Shown here: piece after piece, positions 1-8,950 of the stretch | How positions within the stretch are numbered: position 1 is the stretch's first letter | How the letters are laid out: the number at the start of each line of letters is the position of its first letter | Assembly: GCA_038030265.1 (NCBI GenBank) | Contig: CM075937.1 | Coordinates: forward strand, 24,904,198 to 24,968,197 | Length of the DNA: 64,000 nucleotides | Direction: 5' to 3' | DNA from: Corythucha ciliata | Taxonomy: Eukaryota; Arthropoda; Insecta; Hemiptera; Tingidae | Program-made: the position numbers and the translations under genes | The notes under the pieces: model-generated | What the model saw: only the letters and a program-made list of their open reading frames with translations | Told to the model about the DNA's origin: nothing | The model's database searches: none

Positions 1-457
1 CAATAAATAAGAACCACACTGTCCGAGATTATAGTGAAGTTTGCATGATAACGGGTGCGTGAAGGTGCCAGATTCATAGAAAGGAGTGTCAAGGAAATCT
101 TATACATAATTGTAATCTTAAAATACCGTAATTGATGAATTTGCTTGGTCGTTATCAATTATTGTAATTCACTGTCATACTCCCAGGGACTTTCAAATAA
201 CCGCAATTGATGCGATTCTGGTGAATCTTTATAAAGAAGCAGGTACACAGGGACGGCCGTTTGAAGAAGAGCTAGGTGTTGTGAGGAGTAATTTTATTTT
301 TTGCTTACATCCAAAAAAATAATTATAACACATGTGCTCAGAACGGTACCAATTTTTTTCTATTTATTATTCGACCGCGCTTTTCCCTAGTGTATTTTCC
401 CATTCTAGTTCCCGCTAATTGCGCTAGTTACATCGTCATGTCTGTTCTTTCCGATTC
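1..457. repeat. inverted duplicate, left copy (interrupted by Harbinger)
   Basis: This stretch reads, on the opposite strand, like 10785-11262: shared blocks include the motif around GACCGCGCTTTTCCCTA (373-389) and the run around GAAGAAGAGCTAGGTGTTG (262-280). The copies differ by scattered substitutions and small indels, roughly three quarters identical by eye. The copy starts before the window edge. It is cut at 458-460 by the Harbinger element and resumes near 5815 with the block reading CGGCGAAAC through CGCCTGGTAG. No ORF of interest is seen in it. Confidence 0.8.
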
Positions 458-460
458 TTA

Positions 461-482
461 AGGAGCCCCTAGACGGTCAATC
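461..482 (+). repeat. Harbinger left terminal inverted repeat
   Basis: Starts AGGAGCCCCTAGACGG and matches the reverse complement of 5680-5701 at all 22 positions. Preceded by the TTA target duplication. Confidence 0.95.
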
Positions 483-659
483 TTTTGATCAAACGTGGTG
501 GATCAATCGACTGTGACAGTCATGATTGACCGTTTAGAAGCGTGTTTTACGATTGAGTCAATCACTGAAGAAGATTGAAAGAAAGTTTGATTTACTCAGT
601 CGACTGAAAAGGGCGACTGAGCGTCTAGGAGCTGTTTGAACAATCTTTCCTTCAGTCAC

Positions 660-2159
660 GCTGTCGCAATCTCCTAGCCTAACCCCTCATCGGATGTTGT
701 GGTTGTACACAGGTATAATTAGGCTCAGAATATTGTATGGGGCTTTGGCTTGGTGGAAAGCTATGGAGTGGTCCTTGGGGGCGGGAGTTGCTCGGTATGG
801 TCCAGCGCCTGGCCTGTCTGGCGGCTCTTGGGGCCTTCAGGACGACTCCAACAGCAGCGATGGAAATGTTGCTTCGGCTGTGACCCCTATATTTGGAGGT
901 CAAGATGTGCGCAATGGAAACATGTTATGGGTTGAAAGTTCATGGGAAATGGGCGGTTAGGTTAGGATTTGGGACACAGGGAAGTAACGACGGAGCTCCA
1001 GAGGGCCGCGCCTTCACCCAGATGAGGAGCGACAAAACAAAACCGTAAAGCGATTGAAATTGGGAAGGAAGATACGGATTCGAGTCAGTACGAGAGAAGA
1101 ATTAAGGGTGCAAGAGGGAACCTTGAATTGCTTCACGGATGTGCTGGAATTCACGAATGTGCTGGGTCTAAGTCGGAATCGGGGATGACAGGATCTGGAT
1201 TCTGGATACCGGTGTTTGAAGGTGGGGATTGTTGGCCCCTAGGAAAGTTGGGTACGGTTTTTCAGGCATAGGTCGTCGCGATAAATGATTGTGTCCTGGA
1301 GCTAATTAGGAAGCATGTGAGGTTTAGGGGGGTGGTGATCTACGCGAATAGCCGCGCAGCCCTGGGGGCGGTGGCCGGGCCGGTGGTGCAGTCGGCCTTG
1401 GTGGCGGACTGTCAGCGGGGCATCACAAGGCTACAGAGAATGGGAAATGAAGTGAACCTTGCGTGGATCCCTGGACACAGAGGATACGAGGGGAATGAGA
1501 AAGCTGGCAAAATGACGAAACAGGGGGCAAATAAAGAAGTATGAGGACCTGAGCCGATTATTGCGGTCTCCAAGACAGTGGGGAGAGCCCAGATAAAGGA
1601 TTGGGCAGATAGGAAGGCCACCAGGAGTTGGAATAGCCTATAAGCCTGTCGATAAGCGAGGGCATGCATTCGGGAATGGGACAGGGAGGCGACGATGTGG
1701 CTGCTATCATTAAGCAGAGGCATGCGGAGAGTTGTAGGGATGTTTACAGGCCACTATGCGCTACGTAAGCACCTCTACGTAATGGGAATGGTGGCAGACC
1801 CGATGTGTCAGGGCTGCAAGTTGTAAAAGGAATCGGCTATGCACATTGTAGGGGAGTGTGAGAGGTATGCGGCTACTCGTTTTTTTTTGTTTTTTTATTA
1901 TGGGCATCAACTGCTTAGGTTATTAGCCGCAGGTTATTTCCGCATTTTTGAGACAGATAGGTTGACAGGCATCACATCACATTCTCGAGGACCGAGGGGG
2001 TCCGAGTCCTTCAGTTTGTGAATGCCGTCCTTAGGTTTGCGTTTCCGCATTAGGTCTTTCCGAGTCCGACCCTAAGCGCATGGCGTATGAGCCGGTGACG
2101 GCTTAAGCGCTTCGGCTCGGCTAGTCCGGGTGCGGGCCCACTGCATAATAATAATAATA
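660..2159 (+). mobile_element. 5'-truncated I-like LINE remnant with (TAA)n tail
   Basis: Plus-strand remnant of a non-LTR retrotransposon inserted in the left subterminal region of the Harbinger element. At 694-800 a frame reads RLRILYGALAWWKAME, the usual segment after the RT palm and thumb. An RNase H domain follows (1317-1544), then a decayed C-terminal tail with a Cys/His stretch near 1839-1870 (HIVGECERYAATR). The 3' end carries four to five TAA units (about 2145-2159), as in I-group LINEs. Stops and frameshifts are frequent, so it is dead. The exact 5' junction is uncertain. Confidence 0.75.
1317..1544 (+). pseudogene. LINE RNase H domain, catalytically dead
   Basis: RNase H fold segment of an I-like LINE polyprotein; in active elements it removes RNA from the RNA/DNA hybrid. 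The recognisable motifs are YANSRAALGAV and VNLAWIPGHRGYEGNEKAG. In active relatives the first reads Y(T)DSRAAL and the second GNEKAD, so two catalytic aspartates are replaced here, by Asn and Gly. The frame ends at a stop after about 75 residues, and the flanking frames continue the homology with breaks. It is a remnant with no likely activity. Confidence 0.75.
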
Positions 2160-2367
2160 CCACCTTCGAGCTGCAAAGAAAACTCTCGGTTTTATTTTTC
2201 CTCTTGATCAGCTGGTTACCTTTTTTACTCTTCCAAGCGTCTCCGTCTTCTTTTCCCTCTTTTCCTCCCTCCTCTCTGTCCCCACACAATAGACAGGCTT
2301 CACCCTGGTCGCGCGCGGTCTAGCCATACATATCATATGTACCTCTACGCTTTTAGCGACACAAGCC

Positions 2368-4385
2368 ATGGACACGCACTCGGCACCAGCCATCTCCGTC
2401 CTCTCATCGGTCGCCCCTTCCAACGCGGCTTCTTTGGAGAAAAGTGATTCCCAAAGAGATCGTGAGTTTACGAGTATGCTTATTGAATTATACCGTGATC
2501 AACCAGTATTGTGGAAAGTGAAGGACAAAGATTACTTCAATCGGAATAAAAAAATCGAAGCATGGGACAAAATAGTGAAAGCTTTGAGAACGTTGAAACC
2601 GGGCTACACAGTTGATGAACTCAAGAAAAAAGTAAATTCTCTGCGCAGTAATTTTAACAGAGAATGCAGGACAATTGAGGGCAAAAAAGTGTCCGGAGCG
2701 TCGGCCGATGACATCCCAGAGCCTTCGCTTTGGTACTATAACGAAATTTTATTCATCAAAGATCAGCTTGAAATCGCAACAACTGACACATCAGAGGTAA
2801 GCAATAAATTTATATGTTTATTTCAGTGTTGTTTATTTAAATTTAACACTAATAATAATTAATTAAGAATAACTAACACTAATACATTGTTTCATAACGG
2901 CTAACTGCACACTACTGTGACATTTTGAAGCATGTAGGTACTTAGGTACTTTAACATAAATTTAGTTCAGGCATTCGTTTTGCCACGGAACTGCCCCAGA
3001 GGTGTTGAAGAATTTGCAAAATTCATCCCTTACTCTTTTTGCTTCAATTGATGAGGTGTTAATTGTTCTGGTTCTTCGAAGTTCAGTCATCAGGGGAATT
3101 CCCTGCCGCCATGATCCTGGTTCCACAGTAGCCGATGAAGTAATTTCATTACCAATGTCTTGAGATTGAAAGTACTTTCCAACGTTTGTTCTGCATAAGT
3201 AGTTGTGCAAGTGACAACATGCCATAACTACTTTCCGTACTTTTTGTGGTTCAAATTTAATTTCACATTGAAAAATTTTGAACCTCTTTGTCAGTATTCC
3301 AAACACGTTTTCCACGACCCTCCGAGCTCGGGACAATCTGTAATTAAAAACCCTTTTTTCGTCCGTCAAAACTGCCCTGTTATAGGGTTTCATGAAGTTG
3401 GGTAGTAGCTGGAAAGCTTCGTCACCAATGAAAACGTATGGACATTCACTATTACTTCCGGGTAAGACGCGAGAATCAGGGATGTTCAGCTGGTTACTGG
3501 TAAACTTGCGCCAGAATAACGTGTTCTTGAACACTCCACCATCGGATGCTCGCCCATTTGCTCCAACATCAATCATCATGAACTCATAGTTCGCATCGAC
3601 AATAGCCATAAGCACAATACTACTCGTAAAAGTACCTTTGTAGTTATAGTAATATGAACCCGAATGTGCTGGTTTCTGCATTAAGATGTGTTTACCATCC
3701 ACACTCCCTATACAATTATAGAAGTTCCATCGGTTTTCAAAGTCTTGTGCCACCTGTTTCCAAGCACCATCAGTTTTGGGAACCTGAAAATAAATAATTC
3801 ACATTTTACATCTCTATAAAACTATTATTCTGGGATGCAATAATTTATTTCTTGCTAAATTGTTTTTTACAGCAACAGCTGTCTGTCGACGTGGAGTCTG
3901 CACCCACTCAGGAGCCCTCAACACGTAATAAGAAAAAAAAAACGACCCAAGACCCCGCTGACAAACTAGTAGGCCTGGCTACTGAGTACTTCAAGCGACC
4001 AGAATCAGAAGAGGACATTCTAGCCAGGGCATGGGCGATGGAGTTGAAACGAATGGCACCAAATCAAAAACGACTCGCCGAAAAAATCATTACTGATGTG
4101 CTTTTTGATGCTGACATGGGCACTGTAACATGGGAAGGAGTCCGATTCGTTACCACTAATCGTCCATGGTCACAAGCGCCACACACGTTGCCACCACAAT
4201 TCACGAATAGTCCTTGGCACCAATACTCCTATGGTCCAGGGCCAGGCACTTCATTCGTTTCACCTTCAACTGGGTGCCCCTCTCCCTCTTCATCTGAGGG
4301 GTCGCATGGACAAGTTTTGAATACATCGGCAGACAACATGGGCATGACTGCTGGCGATTATCTACAATCATTCTCTTCCTTGTAA
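2368..4385 (+). CDS. MADF/BESS protein of the Harbinger element (two exons)
   Basis: Exons 2368-2796 and 3873-4385, phase 0, donor AG|GTAAGC and acceptor TTTTTTACAG; 313 residues with no stop. Residues ~32-130 form a MADF (Myb/SANT-like) domain: REFTSMLIELYRDQP, the conserved W of VLWKVKDKDY, and KKKVNSLRSNFNRE. Exon 2 has a basic KKKK patch and a BESS-type helix pair (ILARAWAMELKRM ... KIITDVLFDADMG), then a Pro/Ser-rich tail. Known of the family: autonomous Harbingers encode such a Myb-like partner, which imports the transposase into the nucleus and binds the TIRs. Its intron contains transposase exon 2 on the opposite strand, and its own exon 2 sits in the transposase intron. The start was chosen as the first in-frame ATG before the domain. 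Confidence 0.88.
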
Positions 4386-5251
4386 AATGTTGCCCCTACA
4401 ATTTTCCTCCACCTGTTCTCTGTTGTTGTTTGCTCTACGATTCATTTGCCTTATGATCAGTAACTCGGGTCCTACTTGTGTCATTTTTGTCGATTTGTAC
4501 TTTGTCTCGCAATACTCTTTTGAATTTAATTAGGCTTCGGTTACTGTGCATGCGATTTCTGACGAGTTTGTCCCCTGTACGTATTTTGACGAGGATTTCT
4601 CTCCCATAGTGACCACTTTCATTGAAAAGCAGACGTTTGTTTGTTTAAGTGAATTCGTCAGAGCTCGTCAGAACACATTTTCGTCAGAAATCGCATGCAT
4701 AGTAACCCTAGCCTTAACCTCATGGTTTCACTACAACTTATTATTACTTTCTACAGTTTATTAATAAATACCTACTATTTCATTAGAACATGAGTTAATA
4801 GATAGGTACCTACCTGAATATAATCTTTCAGTGTCTCAATTATTGCTGTGCACGTTTCCATTATGATGAGCTCGAGAGTTTGAGGAGCTATGGCACACAT
4901 GAATTTTAGGTCCTCCAAATCCATGCCTGTAGCTAGGTACCTCAATGTGACTGATAACCTCTGGTTTGCAGGAATCGCTTCACGCATAACAGTGTGCTTT
5001 TTCTCAATTTTTGGTCGTATCAATTCCAACAGCATGTCAAAACATTCATCGTTCATTCTCAGGAAATTCTTGTAATCCTCTGGTTCCGTCTCGCGCAGAA
5101 AGCAGAGAAGATTATCATGACTGAATCGGTTTCTCATTTTGTACCATTCTTTTGACCAACGCCTTTTCCTCATCTTCCTCGTCTTATTTGTCTTCAGTTG
5201 GAGGGCAGCCGCAGTCAACAAAAGCACAGACAAATCCTGGTTTGAACTCAT
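2962..5251 (-). CDS. Harbinger DDE transposase (two exons, intact)
   Basis: Exons 5251-4814 and 3783-2962 (minus strand), phase 0, donor CAG|GTAGGT and acceptor TTTTCAG; 419 residues, the usual HARBI1-like size. Exon 1 holds the N-terminal helical/HTH region (RRWSKEWYKMRNRF, then a LRYLATGMDLEDL helix). Exon 2 holds the DDE_Tnp_4 nuclease: first Asp in CIGSVDGKHILMQ, second in FIGDEAFQLLPNFMKPY, Glu in RARRVVENVFGIL. All three catalytic residues are present and no frame is broken. It should cut at the 22-bp TIRs and generate TTA duplications, which are seen. The ATG at 5249-5251 is chosen because it precedes the conserved basic segment. The gene may be functional. Confidence 0.9.
4533..4713. 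mobile_element. 181-bp MITE, Harbinger-type (TTA TSD), in the transposase intron
   Basis: Imperfect inverted ends, GGCTTCGGTTACTGTGCATG on the left and GGCTAGGGTTACTATGCATG on the reversed right. They share a longer inner block through GCGATTTCTGACGA and are flanked by TTA at 4530-4532 and 4714-4716. No coding capacity. It interrupts the transposase intron of the resident Harbinger and is spliced out with it. Confidence 0.85.
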
Positions 5252-5350
5252 TGCACTCAGGACAACACCACGATTGACACTGGGACTGGGAAGGGTTTTG
5301 TTCAAACAACTGAAGAAATGATTGAAGCTCACTTCAATCTGTTTGATCAG

Positions 5351-5624
5351 CGCGCCTCGATGGTGTAATGGATACAATGCTCGCTTCACAACCCAGCGGG
5401 CGTGGGTTCGAATCCAGCCATTGCCCATTACACTATAAGGCTGCGGCGAGCTGTGACACGGTCGGCTTCGTGTGGGCGTTCCCGGCGGTGTGCGTTCAAC
5501 AAACCGCGCACCGACCGAAACGCCCGCGTAGTACGGGTGTGAAGTGCACAGTTAGATCTGGGTATGGCGTAGGAGCCCAAGTGAGGCTTAGGCGCCTGCC
5601 GGGTTCAAAGCCCGGCGCCCCCGA

Positions 5625-5655
<31 letters not shown>
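5351..5655 (+). mobile_element. tRNA-derived SINE with poly(A) tail
   Basis: A Pol III-type head: A box TGGTGTAATGGA at 5361-5372 and B box GGTTCGAATCC at 5405-5415, 33 bp apart as in a tRNA. A GC-rich unrelated body and about 32 A residues (5624-5655) follow. The body end (5563-5615) resembles the 3' region of the I-like LINE at about 2085-2140, so the SINE may borrow that LINE's tail for mobilisation. It is inserted just inside the right TIR of the Harbinger element. Confidence 0.85.
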
Positions 5656-5659
<4 letters not shown>

Positions 5660-5679
5660 TTCAATCTTTTGATCAATCA

Positions 5680-5701
5680 GATTGACCGTCTAGGGGCTCC
5701 T
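5680..5701 (-). repeat. Harbinger right terminal inverted repeat
   Basis: Perfect 22-bp counterpart of 461-482, followed by TTA at 5702-5704. Inward of the TIR, TTGATCAA-like palindromic motifs recur at both ends. Confidence 0.95.
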
Positions 5702-5983
5702 TTAGAAGTCTTCATTGTTGGTAAGTACTTTATTATTAAAATTTTAATAAGTATAGTAAGATTATTATTTATTATTATAAAGACTACCACATGTATCGGC
5801 GAAAATGACGCCACCGGCGAAACGTTGTGCTCCGTTCGCCTGGTAGTTCCTCTAGATTTTTCTTTTGTGCCTTCAACATCACATAGAAGTGGACAGTCAA
5901 CACCAAAGTTAATTTAGTTAAAACTAGACCACTATTGATTTCCTTTTACTAAACGGTAATTAATATTATTTCCATAGGATAAG

Positions 5984-6631
5984 ACCGCTAAAAGGTCACG
6001 AGGAGAGTCGTGTAGCATTAAATCTAAACAACATAAATGCTCATTTTCGGAAGAAGATCCCACTTTAACAACAATAGTGCACCAACTGTTTTATTTCAGG
6101 TATATACTGATGATTCACTTAATAAAACGACCGGGTTGAAGTCGCATAAGCAAATACTCAGCTTGAGTGACGACTGTGAATACGGCCTCAAGTCTCGTGG
6201 TATAATGGGTTTATTTGGAAAAATTTCAGCCGAGCAAGTGAAAATAAAGGCGCTCATCCGAAATTTTTCCGCGGCGTCGTCATGCCCTTCTAACGAGAAG
6301 AATTTAAGGAATGAAATTTTGGATTCATTACCTCTTCAAAACGAAGAACAACTAAGCGCCATCAAGGATAAAATAAGGGATGAGACAGGATTTCATGAGA
6401 AGCTTGTTAGTATTCATCAATCACCCATCATTCTATTTCATTGAGAACTAAACACTTCACTTTGTTTTAGTCTCAGGCTCTTGCATACATGGTGGAGGGA
6501 ACGAAGGGGCCATAAATTCTAACAAATTTGTAAAAAAGAATACTAAGCGACGAGTCGGCGAAAATGTATTCCTGGCTGGGCCAAAGGGGAAGAAGGTCGC
6601 TAAAGATCTGCGAATAATGAAAATAGTGCTT
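5984..6631 (+). CDS. candidate multi-exon gene fragment, possibly DUF4806-like
   Basis: Three open stretches fit splice signals: 5984-6077 (after CCATAG; begins DKTAKRSRGESC), about 6101-6388 (after TTTATTTCAG; VYTDDSLNKTTGLK through LPLQNEEQLSAIKDKI), and about 6471-6631 (after GTTTTAG; HGGGNEGAINSNKF through AGPKGKKVAKDLRIM, then GTAAGA). The acidic helix followed by a GxKGKK segment recalls the DUF4806 arrangement of arthropod transposon-associated proteins, but this is recognition by eye only. No start codon can be assigned; upstream sequence (5705-5730) carries a possible donor TTG|GTAAGTAC. The Harbinger insertion lies immediately upstream and may have disrupted the gene. Exon phases are not proven. 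Confidence 0.35.
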
Positions 6632-7126
6632 GGTAAGACAAAAATTTCAGTACATCTTGTGCTTATGATTGCGGATCTGACAATTATTTTCTTTATGGAA
6701 ATTTCAAGACGTCGTTACCAACAAATCTCCAGCGACGTTTATTGGGGACTTAAAATCCGTAGCCCAACAAGGGCTAGCACAAACAAGCCATCGAATTTTA
6801 AAGTAAATCAATAAATTCAATTTTTTTGAAGTGCCGTTCAATATAATCTTTTTTTTTGTTAGGTATATTCAAAGGAAGTCGTTGAAGAACGGGCATAAAT
6901 AATAGGGTTATAACCTCGCAATTTTTTTTATTAATTATATTTTGTTATTGATAACATAAATAACTTACAAAATAAATAAATAACGTAACATTGATAACGT
7001 ACATAAATGAAATAGATTTTGAAGTTCATATATCACATAATCTTGTTTTATTTGTTTGTTCTTTTGTAGCGATTTCCATTCAACACACTACACAGTATAG
7101 TGCAGCGTCCTCTCCATTAACATTAT
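6632..7126. other. AT-rich stretch, no gene seen
   Basis: Contains poly(T) tracts and a weak ORF (6617-6814) that overlaps the likely 3' end of the preceding candidate gene. No domain, RNA or transposon end is recognised. Confidence 0.5.
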
Positions 7127-7391
7127 GGGCCGTACTCCGAAACCCACCTTTACAAAGCCTTAACTAAAGGAGTTGAAAAATGTGATGGTTTATAAAAATG
7201 TGTCATCTGTTTTAAAGAGCTTAAGGCACGCCGCAAATTGAGCCCACGCGTGGGTCACCCAAGTTAAAAAATCAGTTGAAAATGGATAGTCTTTTAACTG
7301 TTTTTTGTGCTTGGGTGACCCACGCGTGGGCTCAATTTGCGAGGGGCGAAAAGGAGATGTAAAGGTTAAGGATGTTTTCTGAGTACGGGCC
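7127..7391. mobile_element. 265-bp snapback (foldback) MITE
   Basis: The ends GGGCCGTACTC (7127-7137) and its inverse at 7381-7391 flank an almost complete hairpin. The inner arms 7230-7282 and 7291-7344 pair through AGCCCACGCGTGGGTCACCCA with a 7-9 nt loop. A possible target duplication TAT occurs at 7124-7126 and 7392-7394. No ORF. Confidence 0.8.
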
Positions 7392-8942
7392 TATGATTCA
7401 ATTCATTAAGGAAGGGTGAAAAAACTTACATCAAACTTGTGTATTGCATTTAATGGAAAACGCTAAAGGTATTTAAATCGTGAATGCAAATGACATATAA
7501 TTTGCCCTAAAACAGTTAAATATATGATAAAATGTTTAGCTTAAAATAAATTTAAAAAGTCAAATCTGATCACCTGATCATCATCAAATCTGAAAAGTCT
7601 CATGGTGGTGGGAGGGGCATGGAGAGTGGTGGAGGGAGTGAGCAGACTGAGAGCTTTTCTCATCACTTATTGAGCAAAGTAAAAGCAAGCCTTGTTCGGC
7701 AAACCAAAAACTCGGATTTTTATCCTTATAAGAGGGGGAGGGACCTTCTTTGTGAATAATAAAGAAAATATTTAAATCATATTAATTATGCGTTTTCAAA
7801 ACGTTAACGTTTAATAAACATGTTTTGAATATTGCAATAAATGCAACAGAAGATGAGTCAAGGAGTTAAATTAAAAGTAGCTAAATTAAATTTATATTAA
7901 AGTCCACATAAATTAATACTAAAACCTAAAAAGAAAATCGAACAGTTAAATTCAAAGCCAATACAAATTAAGATTACGGGAGGGGACGACAATGTTAAAG
8001 AGGCATAAAGAATCAAAAATAAAGTGATCGCGTGTGGATATAAGTGCCGGTAAAAACATGTCGAGTAAGGCGTTCCCCGGCAAACGGAGTCGGGAAGTCT
8101 CGCCCGTAAGAGGAGGGGATCGGAAACCCCAAAAGATAAAGAAAGGGCTAATTTCCAGCTGAGCTCAATCCCGGAACGATCACCTCGAAGTCAGGATCTT
8201 GACGTTTCACTGAGGCAAAAAAAAGGCGCCAGGTAAATTAAAGAAACCTTCAAAAAACAATAAGAACACCACGCTCACCTGTTCGATCCTTTAGCCTTTT
8301 TGCTGGCGATTCTGCACCAACGTCAACAGTTCTCTACCGGCGAATTCGCTGTCGAGTGCTCCCGGGACGTCTGTCGTAAGATTGTGTAAACTACAAAAGA
8401 AGAAAACAAACTAGAAGCAAGACAAGAAAGAACTTATCGCTTGAACAAGGTACCTCGTCGTATTTGTGTCTCCCCTCGTTCAAAGGAGCAATAATAAGAG
8501 GGCGAACCTTCCGTCACCTCGGGCTCGAATTGCCTTCGCGTAATGCAACTGATTTAAACGAACGTTACATGAACATTAAGATAAATAATTTAACTTAAAT
8601 TTCAATATTCAATAAACCTTCACCCCTTACCTGTAAAGCTCCTTGACTTTATTTTGAATAAATCGCACGTTGTTGAAAACCTTAAACTCTTTACACCCAC
8701 ACAAACTTCAACAAAATAAAACAAAACAATAGCTATAATGTTGCATTTATAGAACAAAGTTTGTTTTACTTTTTTATTATTATTAAAAAAACATTTCCAA
8801 AAATAAAGGAAAAGCGGCCATTTTAACGTGTTTTCACATGTTTTTTAAATATTTAAAAAGGTTTATTTTACGTTTTTAAAAAAATGTAAAAAATATTTCT
8901 CTGCTACCTGGGTGGCGCGAAAATCTAAAGGGACTACCAGGC
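7392..8942. other. no firm gene; possible short exons
   Basis: Mostly AT-rich. Two weak coding hints exist. On plus, an ATG at 8059 opens a basic peptide (MSSKAFPGKRSREVSP...) that stops after about 34 codons. On minus, open stretches near 8552-8456 and 8391-8325 are separated by GTACCT...TTTTGTAG and could join in phase. Neither has a recognised domain. From about 8915 to 8950 the sequence belongs to the right copy of the inverted duplicate. Confidence 0.3.
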
Positions 8943-8950
8943 GAACAGAG

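Larger units (their letters stand above)
461..5701. mobile_element. PIF/Harbinger transposon with perfect TIRs and TTA target duplication
   Basis: A DNA transposon of 5,241 bp. The ends are 22-bp perfect inverted repeats (461-482 and 5680-5701, outermost bases AGGAGCCCCTAGACGG), flanked by the 3-bp duplication TTA at 458-460 and 5702-5704, which is the Harbinger signature. Inside lie a two-exon DDE transposase on the minus strand and a two-exon MADF/BESS gene on the plus strand, both open without stops. Secondary insertions are an I-like LINE fragment near the left end, a MITE in the transposase intron and a tRNA-derived SINE near the right end. The subterminal 480-650 is rich in GATTGA/TCAATC-type hexamers, possible transposase or partner binding sites. 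Confidence 0.93.

Noticed and set aside
5790..5840. Possible fourth hammerhead (GACGCC-ACC-GGCG then GAAAC)
   Set aside because: Stem II and GAAAC are there but the CUGANGA core reads CGAAAAT and no helix I pairing is found.
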